64,000 bases of DNA from Sorex araneus. Lineage: Eukaryota > Chordata > Mammalia > Eulipotyphla > Soricidae. The stretch is from positions 100,737,552-100,801,551 of the forward strand of contig NC_073313.1 in the NCBI RefSeq assembly GCF_027595985.1. Reading direction: 5' to 3'. This document shows positions 12,119 through 23,459 of the stretch, piece by piece (position 1 is the first letter of the stretch; every line of letters starts with the position of its first letter). Made by a program: the position numbers and the translations under genes. Below the pieces are notes generated by a model that made no database searches, had not been told where the DNA came from, and worked only from the letters and a program-made list of their open reading frames with translations.

Positions 12119-12266
12119 AGAAATACCCAGAATGATTTGGTGCCCTAAGAAAGAATGCTGATCCTAGTAAAAGAAAAAGATAGGCAGAAAAAGTTATGAG
12201 GAGTCTACTGCAGGGTTCTACTGTTGTACACCTGAAACCTATGTCATAGTTTTAAATGAATACTTG

Positions 12267-12408
12267 TTGGGGAACTGTTTTACCCCAACATGCCTAGACA
12301 CCTTGTGCACTGGGTTCTGGCAAAGATAACGGGTGTGCGGAGAAACCACTCCGGGAGAAGCTGATGGCCGCTCACTTTATTGCCAGCTACACACACACAT
12401 ACACACAC

Positions 12409-12492
<84 letters not shown>

Positions 12493-12800
12493 GACCTTGG
12501 CTTAAAAGTAAGGTCAAATCACATAAATTTATTATTACTATCACCCTATCACCTTTTAAACTCTGCTTTGCCCCGGGCCAATCCCAGATAAGGCTAGATG
12601 CTGCAGTTAGGATTGCAGTTAGGTGATAATTCTTGGGGGATGGGACTCCACACCTGATACCTGGTGCTTATGAAATGCTCCCAGACACTCCCTATTGTGT
12701 CACTATGCAGGGATAGGTCTTATCTGCTCTGGTGCTTGTTGCTATGCTTCAAAGAATCTTAAATTAAATTAGAATGATAAAAGGAAAAATGCCTGAAATT
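12267..12800 (-). mobile_element. Probable solo LTR, minus strand
   Basis: On the minus strand the element ends ...ttccccaaca at 12267, about 110 bases beyond an AATAAA (in ggcaataaagtg, near 12375-12386), which is the usual spacing for R-U5. Other LTRs in the window begin TGTTGGGG, the same motif seen here inverted (tgttgggg...ccccaaca, 12267-12292). The U3 contains the large TA microsatellite. I could not fix the right edge or a target duplication. Confidence 0.45.
12388..12490. repeat. (CA)n/(TA)n microsatellite
   Basis: A short CA run leads into about 85 bases of nearly pure TA repeat interrupted by two att steps. It lies within the LTR-like element and is probably highly polymorphic and hard to sequence accurately. 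Confidence 0.95.
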
Positions 12801-13525
12801 CATCACCTCCATATGGCTGTCTGTTTTAGCGTTGAACTGCTAATAGAACAGAACTGGTTCTGATCTCCTAAAATCCTGCCTTATAAGCATGTTCCAGCTA
12901 GTCATTGCCTCTTACTTGATACCTTTTCCTTATGGTCCAGTCTCTATGGGGTTTTGCCCCTTTGAACTTTATACTGGGTGTAGATGAGCATTTGAATTTT
13001 GAGAATATTTCCATGTACTCATATCCTATTTCTTTGTCTAGAAGGGAAACCCTTGGAAGACTTACTCAATTGGCTATTCTTATTTCTAATATCACAGAAG
13101 CTGCCAGATTATGCTCTTAGTAAATATTTGAAATATTAAATTTCATAAATAATCTTAAATAAATTGCATAACTTTTTCTTATTTTGACTTTTATTTGTTT
13201 TATATTATAACATTGTCACTAATTTTTAAAAATTAATCAGATGTTGCTGTTTTTGATCTTGCTACCTTTATTCATATAGAGATAATCACAATTTACAGTT
13301 TGGAGGGCACCCTTCCAAACCCTTCCCCTGTGTTCACACAAACACACACATATAAAGATATTTGTAAATGCTTTCCCAAAATGACTATCATACAATATTA
13401 TTTTCCAGTTTAAGATTAATGACTTACCTTTGTACAAGTTTGTAAAGGCATATTTACTTCCTTTAAACTGCTATTCTATATATTTTGGGACAGACTATTA
13501 ATCCCTTATGGATATATGTTTAGAT
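12801..13525. other. No recognisable feature
   Basis: AT-rich sequence with short CA runs near 13335. No gene or repeat that I can support. Confidence 0.5.
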
Positions 13526-13529
13526 TTTC

Positions 13530-13860
13530 TAAAATTTTATTAAAGCACCATAGTTTACAAAGTTATTTTGTGGTTGAGTTTTAGACACACAATATTCTAG
13601 CACCTATCCCACCACCAATATCAACTTCTCTCTACCAATATTCCCAGAATCCCTCCCATACACATACCCCTCCAGCTTGCCATATTGACAGGAACCTTTT
13701 TAAGTCGTGTTAAAGTTTGGGTCTCATGACTCAGTGTTATTGACTTTATGGCTTGAATATTTGGGTCTCTAATTCCTTAAGACCACCAATGTACCTGAAT
13801 CCCCTTGACTGTCATGCCATTTGTTTTTCCTCATCTATCTTTCCCCCCATCCCCTCAGAT
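13530..13860 (-). mobile_element. Old L1-type 3' end
   Basis: Minus-strand copy of the family terminus (tattaaagcaccatagtttacaa...) and a C-rich image of the G-rich 3' UTR tract (cctatcccaccaccaat). Its closest relative in the window is 15038-15335. Diverged, with no ORF2. Confidence 0.6.
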
Positions 13861-14069
13861 ACATGTTTAGTTTTTTCCTAATTTTTGATTAATTATAACA
13901 AATAATAGAATAAAGAAATATACATATAAAGCTCTTTGAGCATATTTTTAGGGAAAATATTAAACATGTACAATTTTGAGAAAGAGTGGGCGCTCCCAAG
14001 TAGTGATCAGGAAGTTTGGGGGTGTCACAGTCTGTGAAACCCAGCTAATGGGGCTGCACAGTTCAATAT

Positions 14070-14245
14070 TTGGTACTGTTTTGGTGGTAGGTCCACCAAG
14101 TTAAACTCTTAAGTGCTTGGGACCATTATAGCTATACCTGGCTGTTCTGGGGGACCCATGTGATGTCAGGTAGTGAATGTTGGTCCTCGGGCATGCAAGG
14201 TAGGCAACACATGTGTCTATAACCCTGAGCTATCTCCTCAGCCCT
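14070..14245 (-). mobile_element. Old tRNA-derived SINE
   Basis: Ends on the plus strand in ccctgagctatctcctcagccc, the reverse image of the SINE head. The body is strongly diverged. Confidence 0.6.
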
Positions 14246-14435
14246 AAATATTCTTTTTGCAACCTATTGTGAACCATTTAGGCTACTGTAAATAATGCAG
14301 AAGCAGCTGGGAAAGAATCTCTCCCCCAAATACACTCTTCATAACAATGAGGAAATTTAAAAAATTCTTTTTAACAAGGAAATAGTAAGACCTTAATAAA
14401 AGTCATTTAGTGAGTTCTAGAACTTTATGAATGTT

Positions 14436-14523
14436 ATTTGTATAGTCCTAATTAACAATGACAATAAAATTATAATATTTGTATAGTCCTAATTATTATA
14501 ATTTTATTGTCATTGTATAGTCC
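14436..14523. repeat. Perfect 22-bp palindrome with interleaved direct repeats
   Basis: Arms 14456-14477 and 14494-14515 are perfect inverted repeats around a 16-bp spacer. A 19-bp direct repeat (atttgtatagtcctaatta) occurs at 14436-14454 and 14477-14495, and its core ttgtatagtcc a third time at 14513-14523. This looks like a template-switch product, not a known element. Confidence 0.9.
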
Positions 14524-15037
14524 CAGGTGGAATTCAGAGTGATTTTGAGATTCTGAAGCAACACAGCAAGCAGTCTAGTAAGTAGGGAAAATAGGACTGC
14601 TGGTCAAGGAATTTTCTTGTGAACTTTACTACAGTAGAGTTATGGATACTTCCTAAAAGTAATTTCAAAAAGACGAACAGATGTTTTCAACCTTTATTGC
14701 CAGTGAATGAGTGAGTTTAGAAGGTTTAAGTACATGTATTTCTGAACTTGAGGGAAAAAGTTGAATTTTTAGCTTTGCCTGGTAAATTACCTCAGACTAT
14801 AACTAGGCTAGCCCAGAACATTGAACATAAAGCAGTAGCTTAGATAAAAATTAGTTCAGTTAAAATAATTTTAAAATTAAGTTATGAAACAATCTGGAAA
14901 TGTGAGCATGTACTAACTTTTAGATGATACAAGAGACTGTTAATTTTGTTTGGTGTGAAAATGCCATTGGGATTTATGACAAGAATGTTTATGCAGATGA
15001 ACTATTAAGTTTTTAGGAAATAAAGGATATGCTTGAG
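14524..15037. other. No recognisable feature
   Basis: AT-rich, apparently unique sequence between the palindrome and the next old L1 end. Nothing I can name. Confidence 0.5.
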
Positions 15038-15820
15038 AATTTTTCTATTGAGGCACTATGATTTACAAAAATGCCCATAATCGTATTTCAGGCAAACAAT
15101 ATTACAACACCAATTTCAACACTAGTGTCAATCTTCCACTACTGGTCCCAAGTTACCTCCCATGCCTAGCATGCCTCCTTAACAGTAACATTTTTCAATT
15201 TTGTTATTGTAGGTTCGAATTCTATAATTGCAGTATTGTTGACTCTGTGGCTTAAATACATACACAGATCACACTTCTACACCACTTACGTTCCCAAGAC
15301 CCCTGATGCTTGCCCCCATGAAACTCCAAACTGCCTGTTATATCCATCCTCTATTTCTCTCTTTTACTAATTTTTATTTCTATAAGATAGGGTCAAGGAT
15401 TTGGCTAAATTTGAAGCTTTGCATTCTCATATTGTTTTATATACAACAGATAAGTGAGATCACCCTGTGCTTTATTGGTTGTTTCTTCCCTTTGTTTCTT
15501 CAAGTTCTTTATGCATCCTCAACAATTTTTCTCTAAATTCTTTATCAGAGAGGTTATATAGCTCAATATTACTGGTTGAGTATTCACTCATTATTACTGG
15601 TTTGCACACTCACTCCTTGAGTCTGTTGGGTTTCTGTGTTGCTTTACATTTGTGACTATTGCATTTTGCAGTTGTTTCTTGTGTGTTTTGTGTACTTAGG
15701 TATCCACAATTAGGATGCTTTGGCATGTTTATGGTGAGCTATGGAGAGTTGGATGAATGTGCAACTGGGGAGCATAATGGGCCAGGGACAAATCTGACCT
15801 GTGGGGGAAATGGCGATCCT
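15038..15820 (-). mobile_element. Old L1 fragments (3' end plus ORF1-like part)
   Basis: 15038-15335 is a minus-strand 3' terminus of the same old family as 13530-13860. From about 15490 the text matches the ORF1 N-terminal region of the L1 at 9650-9700 (tctaaattctttatcagag). The piece continues beyond the SINE at 15835-16093 to about 16280. It is too decayed for a reading frame. Confidence 0.55.
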
Positions 15821-15834
15821 GATTAAATAATGCA

Positions 15835-16093
15835 CTGTAGCACTGTAGTACGTTTGTCCTGTTGTCCATCGATTTCCTCTAGTGGGCACCAGTAACGTCT
15901 CCATAGTGAGACTTGTAGTTACTGTTTTTGGCATATTGAATACTCCACGGGTAACTTGCCAGGCTCTGCCGTGCAGGTGGGATACTCTTGGTAGCTTGCC
16001 AGGCTCTCCAAGCGGGACGGAGGAGTCAAACCCAGGTCAGCCGCGTACAAGGCAAATGTCCTATATGCTGTGCTATTGCTCCAGTCCCATTAA
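15835..16093 (-). mobile_element. RTE-tailed tRNA SINE, full structure
   Basis: A complete copy on the minus strand. The tRNA-type head is at the right (ctgtgctattgctcc is its reverse image), then the body with the repeated ggcaagctaccc-like motif, then the RTE-like tail at 15835-15910. Flanked by taaataatgca (15824-15834 and 16094-16104). Confidence 0.85.
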
Positions 16094-16925
16094 TAAATAA
16101 TGCAGGGCCTCTGATATCTGGGCTTCTTCAGTTTTCTGGAGATCTTTTATTTCTTAAGTTACTTACAGTTTTCATGGTTATAGATCTCTCGAGTCTTTTG
16201 TTTCTTAATACTTTCAGTCTTTGGACATTACCTTTGAATGCAGTAGACTCTTGATTTCTTTTCTAATTCATCTTTTTCCCTCTTTTTTAAAAAAATTGTA
16301 TCACTGTGAGCTACAGTTAAAAACTTTAATGTTTGAGTTTCAGTCATACAATGACCGAACACCCATTCCTCCACCAATGTACATTTTCCACCACCAATGT
16401 CCCTAGTATACCCCACCTCCACCCCCACTCCCCTTGCTTCTATGACAGACAATTTTCCTCTTAGTCTCTCTCTACTTATGGGTATTCTGGTTTACAATGC
16501 AGGTAGTGAGTTCATTTTTTCATATAGGGATGTGACAGATTTTATAGTTTTACTTTGTAGCTCGCTATTTTGTTGTATTGATTTGTTTAAAGAGCTTCTC
16601 ATTGAACTCTTTAGGGCCTCCTATGAATATTATTAGGTCTTTTGCACACAGGTATAATTTGACTTCTTTTACAATTTTATTCTTTTACCCTTTTATTGTT
16701 TTTTTAAATTATTTTTTGACTGATGGCTCTTGCTAGATTTCTAATACAGTTTAAATAAGAGTGGAGACAGTAGACATTCTTGCTTTGTGCCAGGTTTTAG
16801 AGGGAATGCTTTCAGGTTTTCTCCCTTGAGAGTGAGAGTTAACATGATTTGCTATAGAAGGCCATTTCTATCTTGAGGAAGGTTATTTCCAGCACTATTT
16901 TATTTAGGGTTTGTTTTTAAGGAGA

Positions 16926-17085
16926 AGAGCACACCTGGCAATACTCAGAGGTTACTCTTGGTACTGTACTTATAAATTCATCCTGGCAGTGCTTGGGGAT
17001 CATATGGAATGCAGGAGATGAAACCTGGGTCAGCTGTGTGCAAGATTAGCACCCTACCAGCTGTACTGTCAACCTGGCCTCTGTT
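16926..17085 (-). mobile_element. Old tRNA-derived SINE
   Basis: Minus-strand copy: body motifs ggttactcttggtactg and gggatcatatggaatgc, then the reverse image of the B box (gaaacctgggtcagc). It interrupts the old L1 RT region. Confidence 0.7.
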
Positions 17086-17284
17086 CAAGGTTTTTTTTTA
17101 AATCATGATATTGGACTTTGTTGAAAGCTCCGCAAGTCAGTGAACTGTAGGTTGAAAGTTGTTTTTTTTTCCACTAAGTATTTTGAATATGTCATTCCAT
17201 ACTTGCTAGTGTGGTTCCATGTGGAAGATCTATTGTGATTCTTACGTTACTTTCTTTGTGAAAGAGGAAGACTAAGTTTACCCT

Positions 17285-17812
17285 TGCCAGCTCCAGTGAG
17301 CAGTTCATTTTTGACTGCCCCATCCTTTTTTCTTTCCTGGGAATTCCTAGTCTCTTTCTGATAAACAGGGAGTTAACAACTGTCCAACATAAAATTCTGC
17401 CCAGAATTTAGGCTCACCAGAAGGCTAAGATAATGGGAAAAGTTAAGGCAAGTGGCCAGGGAAGAATGTTAGATCTTTGCATTCTCTGTAACTCTTGTCA
17501 TTTGGGCTAGGAGCCCTGTTTACATTTAAAAGGACCTACTGGAAATCCCTTACCTTTAACTTCCCCGCATTGTCTGTAACACAAAGACCCATTTTTACTA
17601 TAAGATCCCCACAAGAAGAGCCATAGTTAACTTAGTCCTAAACTAAGAACTTCTCTTCCACATAGGGAGTTACTTTTCCATTCCCTTCTACTTTCCAATA
17701 AACTTTTCTACATTCCAAACCTGAGTCTGAACATCTTTAGCACTCAGTGTTTTCATTCTTGAAAATATTGAAGAATCTGGAAATCATGATGAACAGCGGC
17801 TTTCCGCCACCA
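17285..17812 (+). mobile_element. Possible solo LTR
   Basis: About 0.5 kb of non-L1 sequence lies inside the old L1. It has an AATAAA within ccaataaacttttc near 17695-17710 and ends in a GC-richer block (gcggctttccgccacc). Placement of the polyadenylation signal about 110 bases before the right edge fits an LTR. Edges and target duplication were not resolved. Confidence 0.4.
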
Positions 17813-18839
17813 CTCCTGCATCACTTGTATTTGAGGTTTTCTTCACCTTTTATGTTTTAAATTCTCTCTCTCTTTCTCTCTCTCTGGTTGATGACATTTT
17901 AATTAGTGTGACTTGATATTTTTCTGTTTGAGTCTACCTCATTTGCTCCTCTTTGAGCCTCTTTAATTTATGCATAAGCCTCTTTCCAGAGACTGGGGAA
18001 GTTCTGAGCTATCTCTCCCACCATTCACTCTCCTCCCACTCTTTTTTATATTACTATAATCCAGAGATTATATAATTCAGAGATTACTAAAACTCAGAGA
18101 TTATTTCTCTTGCTGTTCTCCACTATCTACATTTTCTTTCATTCTGTTGCTTCTTTTGTCACTTGATTATTGTTGCTGGCTTTTCTATTGTCTTTAAGTT
18201 CTCTGATAAGCCTCTTTGCATTCAGATGTCTTTTATTGTGGCCTGCTATTGTGGCCTCTCCAAATCTATTTTTAAGAGTGAATTTCTTTTCCATTGGTTG
18301 CTTAATTTCTATTGCCTTTGTGTAGAGTGTTGACTTCAGGTCATCCTCCACCAGGCTTGAGAATTTTGATGAATTTAAGGGCATGCCTCAACTTCTGTCT
18401 CTATCTGCCAGTGCAGTTAAAAGTTTCTGTTTCTCATTTTTACTTACAATTTTGTGGCTGATGAGAATGGAGCTTTAGATTCCCGGTTACTAAGTAGCGA
18501 TATAATTCATCAATTATTCTAAAAGACTGCTGCTTATGCCTTATGTTTCTGTTTTAACAGAATGTCTCGATTACCATGTAATGGTATTTCTGTGGGACTG
18601 GCAGGGCTTTAGCGTGGGGGGCAGGGGGTAATGGAACTGGATTAAGCCCTTGTAGTTTCTCACCAGGTTGGGGCAAAATGGAAGAGACAGGTTCCCAGGA
18701 ACTCTAATGCCTTATTCGGAGGTTCTAAAATCAGTATCCATTGGCCTGTGTCCTTTGACTGAGTAATGGGCAGACAGACACACACACACAAGAAGGGTCC
18801 CCCAATTTTTAATCTGATGTAATCTGTTTGTTTATTTTT

Positions 18840-20405
18840 TTTTCTGTTGGCTCCACCAACAGAATCATATTGTTAACAACTTTGAGATCTAAATCATGGG
18901 GAATTTCTGCCACTATTTTTCTCAGTGTATCTTATGCAATCTGATGTGATATCCAGGTCTTTGATCCACTTTATATTAGCTTTTTGTAAGGTATAAAATA
19001 TCGATCTACATGGGTTCTTTTTTATGTGGTTATCTAGTTTTCCTAACACTATTTTACAAAGAAACATTTTATTACTCAACTTCTTTGCCAAAGTTGGTTA
19101 ATCATAGGTTTCACTTTGTGCTCCTAATTCTAAACCAATATATTAGACAGTCTATCCTAATCCCAATCCAATGCTGATTTGTTTGCTGTAGCTTCATAGC
19201 ATAGTTTAAATTTAGGCAATGCAATACACCCTAATTTCTTATTACTTAACATGTCTTTGGATACTCTAGATGTTTTATGATTTCGTATAAACTTCATTAA
19301 TGAACATTCTAATTGCTTGAGGAATGTCAAGGGATTTAGTGAGAATGGTATTGGATCATATAAAAACTTAGACAGGATGGTCATTTTGACAATATTAATT
19401 CTTTGAACCAATGAACATGGAATATTTCCATATCCTAAGGTCTATCTTTTTCATAAGTGACTACAACTTTGATGATATGGGAGTATTTTATTTTTATTGA
19501 GTTGATATCCTAGGTATTTGATGCATTTGAACACTTTTGAATTGAGCACTCTTTTTGATTTCTTTCTCTTCTGATTAATCATTAGCATATAGGAATTCAA
19601 CAGATTTTTTTATTGTTGACATTGCATCTTGCTACTTTTCAATATTAGTTTCTTTCTTGTCTTGGGGCTGGAGTGATAGCACTGTGGCTAGGGCCTTGCA
19701 CGCGGCCGGCCCAGGTTCGATTCCCAGCATCCCATATGGTCCCCTGAGCACAGCCAGGGGTAATTCCTGAGTGCAGAGCCAGGAGTGGCCCCTGAGCATC
19801 ACTGGGTGTGACCCAAAAAGCAAAAAACAAACAAACAAACAAAAACATAGTTTCTTGTTTCTAAGACTTAGTGAACTCTTTAGGATCTTCTATGTATAAT
19901 ATAATGTAATTTACAAATTTACAAATAATTTGACTTATTTTTAAATTTCTATTTCGTGCCTGATTGCTGTTCCTACACTTGCAACCATGTATTGAATAAA
20001 AATAGAAACAGTGGACATCCTTGCCTTGTCCCAGATCTAAGAGAGAATGTTTTACCCATTAACAATAATAATGAATGTGGGTTTGGTATAAAAGGCCATT
20101 ATTATATTGGATATCGCATCTACCAACACTTTTTTGAAGTTTTTTGTTATGAAGGGGTATTGTGATTTATTGAAAACTTTCTCTGTATCTATTTATATTA
20201 TAAAATTATTTTAATTTTTCTTTTATTATTATGGTGTATTACATCAACTAACTTAGACATTGAATCATCTTTGCATCTCAGGGATAAATCCAACTTGATT
20301 TTTCTGTTTGATCTTTTTTGATATTGCTGACTTTGTTTTGCTATAATTTATTGTATTTGTGTTGATATTTATCACATAATTTGGTATGAAAATCTCTTTT
20401 TCTAA
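18840..20405 (-). mobile_element. Old L1 ORF2 fragment
   Basis: Minus-strand ORF2 from the C-terminal third back into RT. Short frames keep WIKDLDI (18894-19091) and RINIVKMTILSKFLY (19157-19411). The 20000-20300 part is the RT region (image of the SGHPCLV-type stretch at 20010). It is more diverged from the young L1s than any other ORF2 in the window. A young SINE splits it. Confidence 0.75.
19664..19847 (+). mobile_element. Young tRNA-derived SINE (A-tailed)
   Basis: Full copy: head ggggctggagtgatagcac, B box ggttcgattcc, body, then acccaaaaagc and a (CAAA)n tail. A short duplication tagtttctt lies at 19646-19654 and 19848-19856. The A box is slightly degraded. Confidence 0.9.
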
Positions 20406-21549
20406 TTATTTATGTATTTGTGTTTGATTTTTAATTGAATCACCATGAGTTACACAGAACAGTTACAAAGTTGTCCATGATTTGGTTTCAGTCATACTTG
20501 GGTTTCAGTCATTACAATACCTGTCTCTTCACCACTGTATATTTCCCACCATCAACGTACCCAGTTTCCCTCTTGCCTTTCACCACCAACCTGTCTCTAC
20601 GGCAGGCAATTTTCTTCTTTCTCTCTCTCGGTCTCTCTCTCTCTCTTTCCTTTTGCGCATTGGTTTTACAATACAAGTACTGAAAGGTTATCATGTTTGT
20701 CCCTTTACCTTCTTTCAGCACTCAGTTCTTGTGAAGAGTGATCATTTCCAACAATCATTGCTACAGTGGTCCCTTCTCAATCCTAACTGCCCTTTCAACA
20801 CCAACAACACATGTGCAAGCTTCCAGCTGTTAACCAGTCCTCCTGGCCTTTTTTCCTACTATCCTTGGGTATTAGTCTCATACTATGTTTTTTAAAATCC
20901 TACAAATGAGTGAAATCATTGTATGTATGTCCTTCTCCTTCTGACTCATTTCACTTCCACTTATAAGAAAATTTCATGACTTCATTTTCCTGACAGCTGC
21001 ATAATATTCCAGTATAAATGTACCACAGTTTCTATATCCAGTTGTCTGTTTTCTGGCATGTGGACTCTTTCCAGATTCTGGCTACTGTGAATAGTACTTC
21101 AATGATCATAAAGGTTAAGATGGATTTTTTGCTGTGTGTTTGTGTGCTCCCAGGGAATATTCCCGGAAGTGGCATTACTGGGTCATATGCAAGTTCAATT
21201 TCTAAATTTTAGATTAATGCCCAAACTGTTTTAAAAAGGGCTGGATCAGTCTTCATCTCCACCAACAACGAATGAGAGCCCCTTTCTCCCTGCATCCATG
21301 CCAGCACTGGTTATTATTTTTGATGTGTGCCAGTCTCTGTGTGAGATGATATCTCATTGTTATTTTGATTGGCATCTCTTTGACCATTAGTGATGTAGAG
21401 CACTTTTAATGTCCGTTTTGGCTATTTGTAGCTTTTCTTTTAGGAAGTTTCTGTTCATTTCCTTTCCCCATTTTTCATGGGGTTAAATGTTTTTTTCTTG
21501 TAATGTTTGATCATTGCCTTATCTTTGATATTAAGCCCTTATCAAATGG

Positions 21550-21632
21550 ATAGCACTGTACTACTGTCGTCCTGTTGGTCATCAATTTGCTCGAGTGGGC
21601 ACCAGTGACATCTCCATTGTGAGACTTGTTAA
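21550..21632 (-). mobile_element. SINE copy consisting only of the RTE-like tail
   Basis: 83 bp on the minus strand, matching only the 3' tail of the RTE-tailed SINE, inserted in an L1. Flanked by atcaaatgg at 21541-21549 and 21633-21641, so it is an independent insertion truncated during copying. Confidence 0.8.
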
Positions 21633-22073
21633 ATCAAATGGGTATTGGGTAAAATTTTAGATGTATATATGATTTGATACTAGTTTAATTTTTTCTTTAT
21701 AGAAAATGTTAGGAAAAATTTCTCTTTATTCGATATTTTTAATTGTTTGAGCAATAAAGTAGGTAAGTCTTACTTGATTTTTGGAAGAATATGCCAATTA
21801 AACAATCGGGACTAGGGTTTTTATTTTTGTCGCTATTTAAATTATTGCTTCAATATATTTGCTTATGATTAACATTAACCTCTTCTGATTTTCTAATTTA
21901 TGTTTCTGTTTATGCCCATTTCTTTTAGGTTTCCCAGGTTAAAGTTGCTCATAATAATCTCTGATAATATTTTAAATTTTTGATGGATGTGTTGAAATTT
22001 CTTTCCTTTCATCCAGTATTTATTTAAGCATCTTATTTTTTTAATCATGTGTCTAGATAGGAATTTGTCTATT

Positions 22074-22160
22074 CCTTCCTTCCTTCCTTCCTTCCTTCCT
22101 TCCTTCCTTCCTTCCTTCCTTCCTTCCTTCCTTCCTTCCTTCCTTCCTTCCTTCCTTTCT
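22074..22160. repeat. (TTCC)n microsatellite
   Basis: About 20 uninterrupted copies of ttcc, then a short tttc-rich tail. Confidence 0.97.
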
Positions 22161-23459
22161 TTTTCTTTCTTTCATTTCTTGAAGTAACATAGTTTCTATT
22201 GAAATTTACTTAGCAAGATTAGAAAGGTGTGAGGAGAAAAAAGAGAGGATGTATATATTCAAAGGAGTACATGGGCTTCCTCAAAGTGGATAATCAAGTA
22301 AAAAAGCATAGATACAAGCAAAGTGAGATATGTGTTCAAAAGAAAGCATGGGCTAAAAGAGCAAGCCTGTTTATTCTTTCAAAGTACCTGCTTCTGGTTT
22401 CATTTACTCTTTGACTGTCTTGATTTTTATACCATTGATTTCTGCTCTAATTTTTATTATTTCCTTGCTTCCACTACTTTGGGAGTTGTTCTTTTTCTAG
22501 GTATTTAAGATACATATTTAGTTCATTGATTTGAGATTTTTCTTCTTTCATAATATAGGCATGTATTCCTATGAGTGTCCTTTTAGGACATGCTTAGGCA
22601 TGTCATATACATCCTTATATCTTGTTTCTTTATTGTCATTAGTTTTGAGGAGTATTTTCATTTCTTCCATTTCTTCTTTAATTTCCTCTTTGATCCAGTT
22701 GTTATACTGTAAGGCTTTATTTAGCTTCCATGTGCTAGATTTTTTCGACATCCTTTGGAATTTAATTTCCTTCCTTATCACATTTTGGCCTAAGAGGATG
22801 CTTGGTTTGATTTCTATATTTTTTATTTTATATATTACATATTTTGAGTTATACCCTAGTATCTGATTCATCCTGGAAAATTTCCCATATGCACTAGAGA
22901 AGAATGTTTATTCAGCTTTATGAGGATGAAGGACCCTGTATATATCCATTAATCCAAGTACTTCTACTTCCTCAATTAAGGCTCTTGACTTTTTTACTGA
23001 TATTTTGTTTGGTTTATCTGTCTAATGTTAAGAGTGGATTGCTTATGTATCCTGCTACTATTGTGTTTCTGTCAACGTGCTTCTTTATGTAAGAAAAAGA
23101 GTTATAAACTTTGCTGCCCCTTCATTGGCATATATATTGATAAACATTAATACTACTTTATTGTTTCCTTAACCAATAAGTATCACATCTTAATCTCTAA
23201 GTACTTTCTCTAGATTGAATTTGGTCTGATACATGTATTGCTATCCCAGCATTTTTGTCTACCATTGGCTTGTATAATTATTTTTCATCCATTCAATCTG
23301 ACTGTATATCATGTGACTTCAGGTGTATTTCATGTAAGAAGCAAAATGATGAATTTTGTTTCCTGATCTATTTTGCCATTCTATGCCTGTTAATGGGAGT
23401 GTAGTCAATTTGCCATTCAGAGTAATTATTGGTACACAATAATTTTGTCTCTTTGACAC

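Larger units (their letters stand above)
16285..18830 (-). mobile_element. Old, rearranged L1
   Basis: In plus-strand order: 3' UTR (16285-16560), an RT-region fragment (16570-17150) and an ORF1-like block (about 17160-17280 and 17815-18380). The latter keeps a short lysine-rich frame at 18139-18384 like an ORF1 N-terminus. A 5' UTR-like GC-richer block follows to about 18700. Most of ORF2 is missing, and a SINE (16926-17085) and an LTR-like piece (17285-17812) interrupt it. Confidence 0.6.
20428..23455 (-). mobile_element. Degenerate long L1
   Basis: Minus-strand L1: 3' UTR (20428-20880), ORF2 C-terminus (20880-21545), continuing right of a SINE-tail insertion into RT (21640-22070) and, after a TTCC microsatellite, the RT-to-endonuclease linker (22569-22871, with TWKLNKALQ) and endonuclease to about 23455. 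No usable frame remains. 22200-22400 does not align and may be foreign. Confidence 0.75.

Noticed and set aside
12333..12626. Tyr/Ile-repeat peptides
   Set aside because: Translation of the TA microsatellite.
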